This document shows, piece by piece, positions 31,676-38,505 of a stretch of 64,000 bases of DNA (position 1 is its first letter; each line of letters starts with the position of its first letter). This stretch comes from Thermanaerovibrio velox DSM 12556 (GTDB taxonomy: Bacteria; Synergistota; Synergistia; Synergistales; Synergistaceae): NCBI RefSeq assembly GCF_000237825.1, contig NZ_CM001377.1:1426001-1490000 (forward strand), written 5' to 3'. The notes beneath the pieces are model-generated. The model was not told the origin of the DNA and searched no databases. It saw only the letters and a list, made by a program, of their open reading frames with translations. The position numbers were made by a program, and so were the translations under genes.

Positions 31676-31718
31676 CACCTCCGAAGGTCCGATAATCATA
31701 TAGGACCCTTCGGAGGTG
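31676..31718 (+). promoter_or_regulatory. Hairpin sequestering the ribosome binding site of the 31726 gene
   Basis: CACCTCCGAAGG plus TCC (31676-31690) pairs with GGACCCTTCGGAGGTG (31703-31718), with one bulged base and a 12-base AT-rich loop. The right arm contains the GGAGGTG ribosome site of the next gene, so the fold would block translation. No U tract follows on either strand, which argues against a plain terminator. Confidence 0.6.
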
Positions 31719-31725
31719 ATCGTAG

Positions 31726-32067
31726 ATGGATCGCAAGGTGGACCCCGTGACGGGAGTTAACTCCGTGGAGCCCATCCGTCCAAAGAGAAATCCCAAGGGG
31801 GCGCCCGGCAGGTTGAAGCGCCGCTGGGAGGACCTGTTGGAAGAGGAGGAGCGCAAGGGGAGCTACGATCACCGGCCATGGGACCACAAGGGGGAAGAGG
31901 ACCCAAAACCCCGCCCCGGGGAGGGGGACGTCCATGCCGCAGCCCAGGCGAACATCGGCCAGGATCCCCAGGAGGTGCTCAAGCGGGTCAAGGAAAGGCC
32001 CCTCCCGTTCCTGGAGGCCCATAGGCCCAAGGACCCAAAGGGCAAGGTGTTGAATTCCATAGGGTAA
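31726..32067 (+). CDS. Unknown small hydrophilic protein
   Basis: This 113-residue protein is very polar, rich in Lys, Arg, Pro, Asp and Glu. Segments such as RPKRNPKGAPGRLKRRWEDLLEEEERKG and NIGQDPQEVLKRVKERPLPFLEAHRP are visible, and the middle is low-complexity (EEDPKPRPGEGD). It has no signal peptide, membrane segment or cysteine. It is probably largely disordered and soluble. The ATG has a good GGAGGTG site that lies in a hairpin. I do not recognise a family. Confidence 0.65.
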   Translation: MDRKVDPVTGVNSVEPIRPKRNPKGAPGRLKRRWEDLLEEEERKGSYDHRPWDHKGEEDPKPRPGEGDVHAAAQANIGQDPQEVLKRVKERPLPFLEAHRPKDPKGKVLNSIG

Positions 32068-32131
32068 CCTGCTTGACTTTTGTTTTACTGTGAGTTATCA
32101 TGAACCCAACATCCAAGGGGAGGTGTTGGGT

Positions 32132-32302
32132 TTGGCGCTCATAAAAAGGATACTGGGGATCGTCTACACCATGAGCCTCAACGGGGAAAGGCTGGAGCTG
32201 CTCTTCGACGGGGATCGGGCCTCCTCCTTGAGGCGGAGCATGGTGACGGTGCAGGACCTGATGAATCGCGCGGGGGCAAACCCCGGCGTTTGGGACGGCT
32301 AG
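32132..32302 (+). CDS. Unknown 56-residue protein
   Basis: It starts at TTG 32132, eight bases after GGGGAGG, and reads MALIKRILGIVYTMSLNGER... to the end GANPGVWDG. It is short and moderately charged. The phrase VYTMSLNGERLELLFDGDRASSLRR looks like a folded beta-rich unit. It follows the 31726 gene by 64 bases and ends before a bidirectional terminator. No family recognised. Confidence 0.5.
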   Translation: MALIKRILGIVYTMSLNGERLELLFDGDRASSLRRSMVTVQDLMNRAGANPGVWDG

Positions 32303-32359
32303 ATACCGCTTCCCTGCCGCGGGCAATGCGGGGTTGAACAAGCGGGTTCGGAAAAGAAC

Positions 32360-32396
32360 AAGTTTAAGGGCGGGGATGATCCCCGCCCTTAAACTT
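32360..32396. terminator. Bidirectional terminator between converging genes
   Basis: A perfect 17-base-pair inverted repeat with a 3-base loop (32360-32376 with 32380-32396). Its AT-rich outer ends give U-rich tails on both strands. It separates the 32132 gene from iorB. Confidence 0.85.
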
Positions 32397-32451
32397 TCTC
32401 TAGCCCCGGCGCGGCGGTCCCTTGGGGGAGCCCCGCATCCCCAGGGGCTGC

Positions 32452-33033
32452 CTAAAGCTCCATCCCCGCCTTGAGGGCCTTCACGTTGAGCTCCAGGAAC
32501 CTGGCAGGCACCACCTCCGCCAGGACCTCCTCCCAGTTTATGGCGTCAAGCCCCATGGCCTTGATCAAAGCTCCAAGTAGCACCACGTTCTGGGCCTTCA
32601 CGTTCCCAAGGTCCTGGGCCACCTTCCCGGCGTCGAATATCTTGACATCCTTAACCTTCCGGCGGAACATGCCGTTCAAGTCCTCCGGGTACTTGGCCCG
32701 TCCCAGGAGGACCGGGACTGGGTATATCTCGTAATCGTTAACCACCAGGACCCCCCGGTCCTTAAGGTAGGTGAGCCACCTTGCGGCCTCCAGCTTCTCA
32801 AAGGCCACCAGTATGTCCGCCTCCCCCTCCGATATGACCGGGGAATAGACCTTGGAGCCGTAGCGCACGTGGGTGGTGACGCTGCCACCCCGCTGGGACA
32901 TGCCGTGGATCTCCGACATCTTAACGTCGTATCCCATCCGCATCAGGCCCTCGGAGAGGACCTTGGAGGCCAGTATGGTCCCCTGTCCGCCCACGCCGAC
33001 CAGGAGAATGCTCTTGGTTGAGTTACTATTCAT
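32452..33033 (-). CDS. iorB: Indolepyruvate:ferredoxin oxidoreductase beta subunit
   Basis: This 193-residue gamma-domain type subunit has the glycine-rich start ILLVGVGGQGTILASKVLSEGL, EIHGMSQRGGSV and a C-terminal KAQNVVLLGALIKAMGL. With IorA it oxidatively decarboxylates aryl-2-oxo acids from aromatic amino acids to acyl-CoA, reducing ferredoxin. Its ATG overlaps the iorA stop by eight bases. It is the last gene of the ptb-iorA-iorB operon. Confidence 0.94.
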   Translation of the reverse strand: MNSNSTKSILLVGVGGQGTILASKVLSEGLMRMGYDVKMSEIHGMSQRGGSVTTHVRYGSKVYSPVISEGEADILVAFEKLEAARWLTYLKDRGVLVVNDYEIYPVPVLLGRAKYPEDLNGMFRRKVKDVKIFDAGKVAQDLGNVKAQNVVLLGALIKAMGLDAINWEEVLAEVVPARFLELNVKALKAGMEL

Positions 33034-34804
33034 TGACCTCGCCCTCCCTCGAGATGGCCCCCTTGGGGCAGAGCTGCATGCAAAGGCCGCACCCGTTGCA
33101 CTGGGCCACGTCTATGGTTATCACCCCGTCCTTCATCGCTATGGCCGGGCACCCGGGCCTGAGACAGGACTTGCACTTGACGCACTTGGACTGGTCCACC
33201 ACGCAGTGCACCCCCGCCCGGGAGCGCTGAACGTCCTTTATCAGGGCACATGGGCGGCGGGTTATTATGACGAACGGCTCCTCCGAGGCCTCCGCGGCCT
33301 TCACCGCCCCCTCGCAGGCCTTGTAGTCGTAGGGATCCACCACCATCAGGTTCTCCCGCTTCACCCCGCAGGCCACGCACAGGGCCTCTATGTCCAAAGA
33401 CACGGTCTCCTCCCCCATCAACGTGCGGCCTGTCCCGGGGTTCTCCTGGTGCCCCGTCATGGCGGTTATACGGTTGTCCACTATGACCAGCGCCAAGGGC
33501 ACCTTGTTGTACACCGAGTCTATGAGGCCCGTGATACCGGAGTGGAAGAAGGTGGAGTCCCCGATGACGCCAAAAACCTTGCCCTTCCGCCCCGCCAGCT
33601 GCTGAACCTTCTGGAACCCAACGCCGGCGGAGACCGACGCGCCCATGCAGATGACCGTGTCACCCACGTTCAAGGGCTCCATGGCCCCCAGGGTGTAGCA
33701 GCCTATGTCGCTGGTGACCACCTTGTCCTTAACCCGGCTCATGGCGTAGAAGATCCCCCGGTGAGGGCATCCGGCACAGAGCACCGGAGGACGTCCGGGG
33801 ATCTCGCAGTCCGGTACGGTAACCGCCGGGGTCTCCGATGATACGAAGGCCCTCCGCACCACCGCAGGAGACAGCTCGTCCACGGGGGGCAAAAGCTCCC
33901 TGCCCACGCACTGGATCCCCAGCTGCTTGACGAAGTTCTCTATATACGGCTCGTTCTCCTCCACCACGTACACCCGGTCCACGCACTTGGCGAAGGCCCT
34001 TATCATCTCGTCCGGCAGGGGGTACGAAAACCCTATCTTGAGGTAGCTGGCCTGGTCTCCGAAGACCTCCCGGGCATGCTGATAGCCTATGCCGCTGGCT
34101 ATTACCCCCACTTCGCGGCGGCTGCCCCACTCTATGCGGTTGTAAGGGCAGTGGTTGGAGAAGTCCCTCAAGGCCTTGAGCCTCTCCTCCACCACGTAGT
34201 GGCGGGCCTTGGCGGAGGACGGGGCCATGAGGGTCTTCCTTATGTCCCGCTGATACTCCATTACGGGCCGCTCCTCCCGCTCCCCCAGCTCCACGATGCC
34301 CTTGCTGTGGCACACCCTAGTGGTGACCCTGAAGAGCACCGGGGTGTCAAAACGCTCGGATATCTCAAAGGCGGCCTTTATGAAGTCCTTGCACTCCTGG
34401 CTGTCCGAGGGCTCCAGCATGGGCACCTTGGCGTGGAGGGCGTACCAGCGGTTGTCCTGCTCGTTCTGGGAGCTGAAAAGACCGGGGTCGTCGGCGGAAA
34501 CCAGGACCAAGCCGCCGTTGACCCCTATGTACGCCATGGTGAAGAGCGGGTCCGCCGCCACGTTCACCCCCACGTGCTTCATGGCCGCCAGCGCCCTGGC
34601 ACCCCCGAGGGACGCTCCGCTGGCCACCTCCAAAGCCACCTTCTCGTTGACGGACCACTCGGAGTAGACCTCCTTGTACTGGGACAGGTTCTCCAGTATC
34701 TCCGTGCTAGGGGTCCCGGGATACGCGGCCGCCACGTGGAGCCCCGCCTCCCAGGCCCCTCGGGCTATCGCCTCGTTCCCCGTCAGTATCGCCTTATTGG
34801 CCAA
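33026..34804 (-). CDS. iorA: Indolepyruvate:ferredoxin oxidoreductase alpha subunit
   Basis: A 592-residue TPP-dependent subunit. The N-terminal pyrimidine-binding domain begins KAILTGNEAIARGAWEAGLHVAAAYPGTPSTE. The TPP/Mg domain includes VICMGASVSAGVGF and a GDS-x-N-like VIGDSTFFHSGITGLIDSVYNK near residue 405. The C-terminal ferredoxin-like domain has two cysteine clusters (CVKCKSCLRPGCP and CNGCGLCMQLCPKG). The first cluster has the altered spacing usual for IorA. It lies 66 nt after phosphotransbutyrylase, which could convert the acyl-CoA product to acyl phosphate for ATP formation by a kinase that is not in this window. Confidence 0.95.
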   Translation of the reverse strand: MANKAILTGNEAIARGAWEAGLHVAAAYPGTPSTEILENLSQYKEVYSEWSVNEKVALEVASGASLGGARALAAMKHVGVNVAADPLFTMAYIGVNGGLVLVSADDPGLFSSQNEQDNRWYALHAKVPMLEPSDSQECKDFIKAAFEISERFDTPVLFRVTTRVCHSKGIVELGEREERPVMEYQRDIRKTLMAPSSAKARHYVVEERLKALRDFSNHCPYNRIEWGSRREVGVIASGIGYQHAREVFGDQASYLKIGFSYPLPDEMIRAFAKCVDRVYVVEENEPYIENFVKQLGIQCVGRELLPPVDELSPAVVRRAFVSSETPAVTVPDCEIPGRPPVLCAGCPHRGIFYAMSRVKDKVVTSDIGCYTLGAMEPLNVGDTVICMGASVSAGVGFQKVQQLAGRKGKVFGVIGDSTFFHSGITGLIDSVYNKVPLALVIVDNRITAMTGHQENPGTGRTLMGEETVSLDIEALCVACGVKRENLMVVDPYDYKACEGAVKAAEASEEPFVIITRRPCALIKDVQRSRAGVHCVVDQSKCVKCKSCLRPGCPAIAMKDGVITIDVAQCNGCGLCMQLCPKGAISREGEVNE

Positions 34805-34870
34805 GACCTTCCCCTCCTTCTGTGCGTTTAGTCACCTTCGCAGCCCTCTCGAAAAAGAGGGGCTTAAAAC

Positions 34871-35779
34871 CTAGAGATTTGCGCTCCCCTGGGAGACCAG
34901 ACAGGCCATGGCTATGGAGTACAGCTTACCCTTGGCGGTCTCAGACCGAGAGGTGAGGACTATTGGGGCGGCGGCCCCTAGGACCAGACCCGCCATCTGG
35001 GCCTTCGCATAGTAGATGAGGCTCTTCCCCGCCACGTTGCCGGCCTCTATGTTGGGCATGAGGAACAGGTCCACCTCGCCGGAGATCTTGCTGTCTATCC
35101 CCTTGTGCTTCGCAGCCTCCGGGGACACCGCCACGTCAAGCGCTATGGGCCCCTCCACCACGCAGTCCCCGAAGGCCCCGGACTTCCACTCCTCCACCAG
35201 CGCAGCGGCGTCCACCGTGGACTGCATCTTGGGGTTAACCTGCTCGTTGGCGCTCAGGATCGCCACGTTGGGACACTCATACCCCAAAGCCCGAAGAGCC
35301 ACCAGGGCGTTGGCCAGTATCCCCCTCTTGGCATCCAGGTCCGGAGCTATGTTTATTCCCCCGTCAGAGTGGAATACCAGCCGCTCCTCCCCGGGTATCT
35401 GAAACACCGACAGGTGGCTTATGAGATTGCCGGTCCTAAGACCCTTGTCCGGGTTAAGCACACCCCTCATGAAGTCGCTGGTGTTCACAAGCCCCTTCAT
35501 GAGCACCTGGGCCCTACGGTTCCTGACCGCCTCGGAGGCGGTAAGAGCCGCTGATACCGGATCGGGATCCGGGATCACCTGGAAGTCCTTAAGCCCCACC
35601 TCCTCCGCCAAGGGGGCAATGCGCTCCGGATCACCCACCAAAAGGGCATCGCAAAGACCCATACCCTTGGCCATGGCCACGCACTCCAAGACCTCCCGAT
35701 CCTCCGCCGCCGCCACCGCCAAGGTCACCGGACTCCCCTCCAGCACCCTCTTAAGCACCTCGTCGTAGCTTCGAAGCAT
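34871..35779 (-). CDS. ptb: Phosphate butyryltransferase (phosphate acyltransferase)
   Basis: This 302-residue enzyme of the phosphate acetyl/butyryltransferase family converts acyl-CoA and phosphate to acyl phosphate. Landmarks are VLMKGLVNTSDFMRGVLN near residue 92, HLSVFQIPGEERLVFHSDGGINIAPDL, VEGPIALDVAVSPEAAKHKGI and a final PIVLTSRSETAKGKLYSIA. It heads the operon with iorA and iorB, which suggests a route from branched or aromatic 2-oxo acids to acyl-CoA and acyl phosphate. Specificity for butyryl-CoA is an annotation convention; arylacetyl or branched substrates are possible. The ATG follows GGGGGG. Confidence 0.92.
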   Translation of the reverse strand: MLRSYDEVLKRVLEGSPVTLAVAAAEDREVLECVAMAKGMGLCDALLVGDPERIAPLAEEVGLKDFQVIPDPDPVSAALTASEAVRNRRAQVLMKGLVNTSDFMRGVLNPDKGLRTGNLISHLSVFQIPGEERLVFHSDGGINIAPDLDAKRGILANALVALRALGYECPNVAILSANEQVNPKMQSTVDAAALVEEWKSGAFGDCVVEGPIALDVAVSPEAAKHKGIDSKISGEVDLFLMPNIEAGNVAGKSLIYYAKAQMAGLVLGAAAPIVLTSRSETAKGKLYSIAMACLVSQGSANL

Positions 35780-36101
35780 CCGTCTACCCCCCAGTTATGT
35801 GAGATGCCACAAATAAGCCAATAACCCAAATAACACAAAAGTTCTGCACCGCACCACAAACCCAAGATTAATACCCAAGGGGGACCTTGTCCAGATCTCA
35901 TCAGCCCCATTTGGATAAAAAAACAGCCTTTTCCCGTCATCCTTTATCGCTTTTATGTTTTTATTATTTTTGAAGCTATATATTAGAAGAGCATTCCCGG
36001 AGCCCCTTTTCTCCGCTCCAACGGTTGTGACATGACGGCCCAGCGTTTAAAATTGGTAACGGCTTCATGGAAGCCCATCTCAGCGAAGAGGAGGAGCGAA
36101 A
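35780..36101. other. Divergent intergenic region, no gene seen
   Basis: The region between ptb and the ferredoxin gene is AT-rich in its centre (about 35930-35995). A TATATATTA-type -10 candidate near 35978-35988 could serve the ferredoxin gene. No coding potential or hairpin terminator was recognised. Confidence 0.4.
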
Positions 36102-36275
36102 ATGGCCAAGGCTGTAGTAGACAAGGATACCTGCGTGGGTTGCGAGGCTTGCGTGGGCGTGTGCCCCACCTCCGCCATCTCCATGGCGGACGGAAAGGCG
36201 GAGGTCAATCCCGACAGCTGCGTGGAGTGCGGCGCCTGCGTCGCCACCTGCCCGGTGAGCGCCATCTCCCAGTAA
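36102..36275 (+). CDS. 2[4Fe-4S] ferredoxin
   Basis: A 57-residue clostridial-type ferredoxin with two complete CxxCxxCxxxCP motifs: CVGCEACVGVCP (residues 11-22) and CVECGACVATCP (about 40-51). It therefore carries two [4Fe-4S] clusters. The ATG follows GAGGAG. It is the obvious electron acceptor for the indolepyruvate oxidoreductase encoded 0.3-3.6 kb away in the opposite direction, and possibly for other ferredoxin-linked steps. It is monocistronic, with a GC hairpin 24 bases downstream. Confidence 0.95.
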   Translation: MAKAVVDKDTCVGCEACVGVCPTSAISMADGKAEVNPDSCVECGACVATCPVSAISQ

Positions 36276-36298
36276 GCCGGTAAGCACCAATCCGCTTC

Positions 36299-36323
36299 GG
36301 GAGGCCCTGACTAAGGGCCTCCC
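36299..36323 (+). terminator. GC hairpin downstream of ferredoxin
   Basis: GGGAGGCCCT (36299-36308) pairs with AGGGCCTCCC (36314-36323). The tail CCTCTCGTAT is only weakly U-rich. The stretch 36330-36560 beyond it is C/A-rich and shows no gene. Confidence 0.6.
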
Positions 36324-36587
36324 CCTCTCGTATCCCCCAGGGCCTGTCGAAGCCCACCCTCCATCCAGCTATACCGCCACCAGCCCCATCCCCTCCAAGC
36401 AAAACCCCCGAAACACCACAAAAACCCCTCAATCCAGCCGCCGAGGCCAGAGGAACACCCCAATCACCGGAGACGAAAAAGGACCGCTGTTGGGAGGATG
36501 CTGCAAGGCACGAGACCACAACCGGCCCATACCACGAAGAGGGCCGGCAAAAAATTCCGAATAGGCTGCACATATTCATTAGTAAAA

Positions 36588-36596
36588 TGCTATAAT
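36588..36596 (+). promoter_or_regulatory. Extended -10 promoter of the CsgG-like gene
   Basis: TG-C-TATAAT, with TATAAT at 36591-36596, lies 29 bases before the ATG. The surrounding AT-rich block contrasts with the C-rich upstream region. Confidence 0.65.
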
Positions 36597-36625
36597 TTAA
36601 AATCAAAAAATGGGAGGTGATACCC

Positions 36626-37552
36626 ATGGGAAATCGTGTGGGCAAGCTCGGCAGAACCCTGCTGGTGTTGGGCTTAGTGCTGCTCCTAGCTTCCATGGCC
36701 CAGGGGAAGACCCGGGTGGCGGTGTTGAGCTTCCAGGACAACTCCGGCGCGGGAGCCCCCGCGGAGGCCATAGCGGACATGATGACCAACGAACTCTTCA
36801 ACACCGGCATGTTCTCCGTGGTGGAGAGGTCTAGGCTGGAGCAGATAGCGTTGGAGCAGCGGATGTCCGCCCAGGGCCTCATGGACCCCACCGCGGCGGT
36901 GCAGATGGGGAAGATGCTGGGGGCCGACTACCTCATAACGGGCTCCGTGACCCAGTACAAGTACGAGGCATCCGGCGGGGTGATACCGCTCCCCTTCGGG
37001 GGGCTCAGCGGGGTGGCGGTGGGATCCGAGACCGCGTACGTGACCTTGGACGTGAGGCTCATCAACTCCACCACCGGGGAGATAGTGCTCACCGCCAAGG
37101 CGGAGGGGGCGGCTAATCAGACCCAGGGGGGCTTTGCTTACGACTCCGCGGTGTTCGGCACCGGCAAGGCCGGAGGGCTCCTCGGACAGGCCACGTACAA
37201 GGCGGTCACCAAGGCGGTGGACCAGATAAAGAGCAAGGCGGGCTCCGCCATAGCGGTAAAGCCCTACAACGTGCTCTCAGAGATGGCCAAGGTGGTCACC
37301 ATAGACGGAGGGGTGAACAGCGGGGTCCAGGCGGGACAGATCTTCATGATCTACGCGGAGGGCAACCCGGTGTTGGGGATCAAGGGGGAGATACTGGACG
37401 TGGAGAAGATACCCCTTGGGCTCATCAAGATAACCGAGGTGAACCCCAACTATTCCAAGGGTACACTCATCAAGGGAGTGGACGTCCGCCGGGGGGACAA
37501 GGCGGTACCGTACTGGGGGGACGTTGATAGCTTCAAGATGGGCATAAGGTAG
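36626..37552 (+). CDS. Exported CsgG-domain protein
   Basis: A 308-residue protein with a signal peptide (MGNRVGKLGRTLLVLGLVLLLASMAQG) and no lipobox cysteine. It has a CsgG-type domain (TRVAVLSFQDNSG, FSVVERSRLEQIALEQRM, GKMLGADYLITGSV; residues about 30-205). A C-terminal SH3-like/FlgT-like segment follows (GGVNSGVQAGQIFMIYAEGNPV...). True CsgG is an outer-membrane lipoprotein pore. Without the lipid-attachment Cys, this is more likely a periplasmic CsgG-fold protein, for instance flagellar or LPS-associated FlgT-like. ATG 36626 follows GGAGGT by seven bases. A second exported protein follows 38 bases later. Confidence 0.82.
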   Translation: MGNRVGKLGRTLLVLGLVLLLASMAQGKTRVAVLSFQDNSGAGAPAEAIADMMTNELFNTGMFSVVERSRLEQIALEQRMSAQGLMDPTAAVQMGKMLGADYLITGSVTQYKYEASGGVIPLPFGGLSGVAVGSETAYVTLDVRLINSTTGEIVLTAKAEGAANQTQGGFAYDSAVFGTGKAGGLLGQATYKAVTKAVDQIKSKAGSAIAVKPYNVLSEMAKVVTIDGGVNSGVQAGQIFMIYAEGNPVLGIKGEILDVEKIPLGLIKITEVNPNYSKGTLIKGVDVRRGDKAVPYWGDVDSFKMGIR

Positions 37553-37590
37553 GGCACGCAGCCATTTGCCCTGCGAAGGAGGTGTTCTTT

Positions 37591-38412
37591 TTGAGGGTCT
37601 TTAAATCCCTTGGGGCGGCGGCACTGATGTGTCTCTTGGGCGCTTCCTTGGCCTTCGGGGCCATGCTGCCCCAGCACAAGCGCATAGCGGTGGTCATATT
37701 CGAGGAGGCCAGCGGGTTTTTCCGGGAGAACCTGGCGGTGGACACCTCCTCCACGGTGATAACCAAGACGCTCATCGAGAACGGCTACCCGGTGGTCAAC
37801 GCCGCCCAGGTGGAGAGGATAAAGCAGGACAAGCGGTCAGAGCTTCTCATGAACGGCAACCCCAAGGCCATACGGGAGCTGGGAAAGATCTACGACGTCA
37901 GGATATTCCTGGTGGGGAAGGCCACCATGGCCCAAGCGGTGAAGAACGACTTCGGCACCTACACCGCCACCGCCACGGTGACCATCCAGGGCTACTCAAC
38001 CCAGGACGGCAAGTACCTGCTAAGCGAGATGAGCAGTTCAAAGCAGCTTGGGGGCACTCCGGACGAGGCCTCCCAGAGGGCCGTTGAGGCGGCGGCCCAG
38101 GAGCTGGCAAGGAAGCTGATCTCCGGCCCGAGCCAGTCCATCCACAGCTCCAAGGCTCCCTCATCTTACCGGAAGGTGGTTGTGCAGCTCATGAACGCCA
38201 ACGACTTCCAGGGGGTGAACGACGTACTAGGAGCCATTAAGAACCATTCCGCCACCTCGGAGGCGGCGGTGACCTCCTACGGAGGCGGAAGGGGCTCCAT
38301 ATCCGTCAGCTTCGGCGGCACCTTAGAGGAGCTAGCCTACGCGGTAAGGGCCGTTAGGGGAGTGAAATCCGCGGTGGTTCAAGGGGGCGTGGTGGTTGCC
38401 ACATTCGAGTGA
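37591..38412 (+). CDS. Exported FlgT/CsgG-like paralogue, unknown function
   Basis: A 273-residue protein with a signal peptide (LRVFKSLGAAALMCLLGASLAFG). Its N-terminal fold (KRIAVVIFEEASGFF, VVNAAQVERIKQDKRSELL, GKIYDVRIFLVGKATM) resembles a diverged CsgG/TolB-amino-terminal type beta-alpha domain. The C-terminal part contains YRKVVVQLMNANDFQGVNDVLGAIK and a Gly/Ser repeat-like TSYGGGRGSISVSFGGTLEEL, which looks like a heavy-metal-associated/ferredoxin-fold module of the FlgT type. TTG 37591 is eight bases after AAGGAGG. It is probably cotranscribed with the CsgG-domain gene and acts in the periplasm. Confidence 0.75.
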   Translation: MRVFKSLGAAALMCLLGASLAFGAMLPQHKRIAVVIFEEASGFFRENLAVDTSSTVITKTLIENGYPVVNAAQVERIKQDKRSELLMNGNPKAIRELGKIYDVRIFLVGKATMAQAVKNDFGTYTATATVTIQGYSTQDGKYLLSEMSSSKQLGGTPDEASQRAVEAAAQELARKLISGPSQSIHSSKAPSSYRKVVVQLMNANDFQGVNDVLGAIKNHSATSEAAVTSYGGGRGSISVSFGGTLEELAYAVRAVRGVKSAVVQGGVVVATFE

Positions 38413-38445
38413 CAAAACGCCTCCGATCTCCAGGTGCGAGAGCCA

Positions 38446-38472
38446 AGAAGGGGGCCCCAAAGGCCCCCTTCT
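38446..38472. terminator. Hairpin terminator between converging genes
   Basis: AGAAGGGGGCC (38446-38456) pairs with GGCCCCCTTCT (38462-38472) around CCAAA. The plus strand continues CCTATCTTA. It separates the exported-protein operon from the TRAP genes. Confidence 0.7.
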
Positions 38473-38505
38473 CCTATCTTAAAATAAAGATCCGAGCTTA
38501 AGGCA

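Noticed and set aside
32360-32396. The long perfect palindrome as a mobile-element end or operator
   Set aside because: Its place between two converging stop codons, with U-rich flanks on both strands, fits a bidirectional terminator better.
36205-36891. A 228-codon minus-strand open frame between ferredoxin and the CsgG-like gene
   Set aside because: It overlaps the start of a signal-peptide protein and a good promoter on the plus strand, and its translation is low-complexity.
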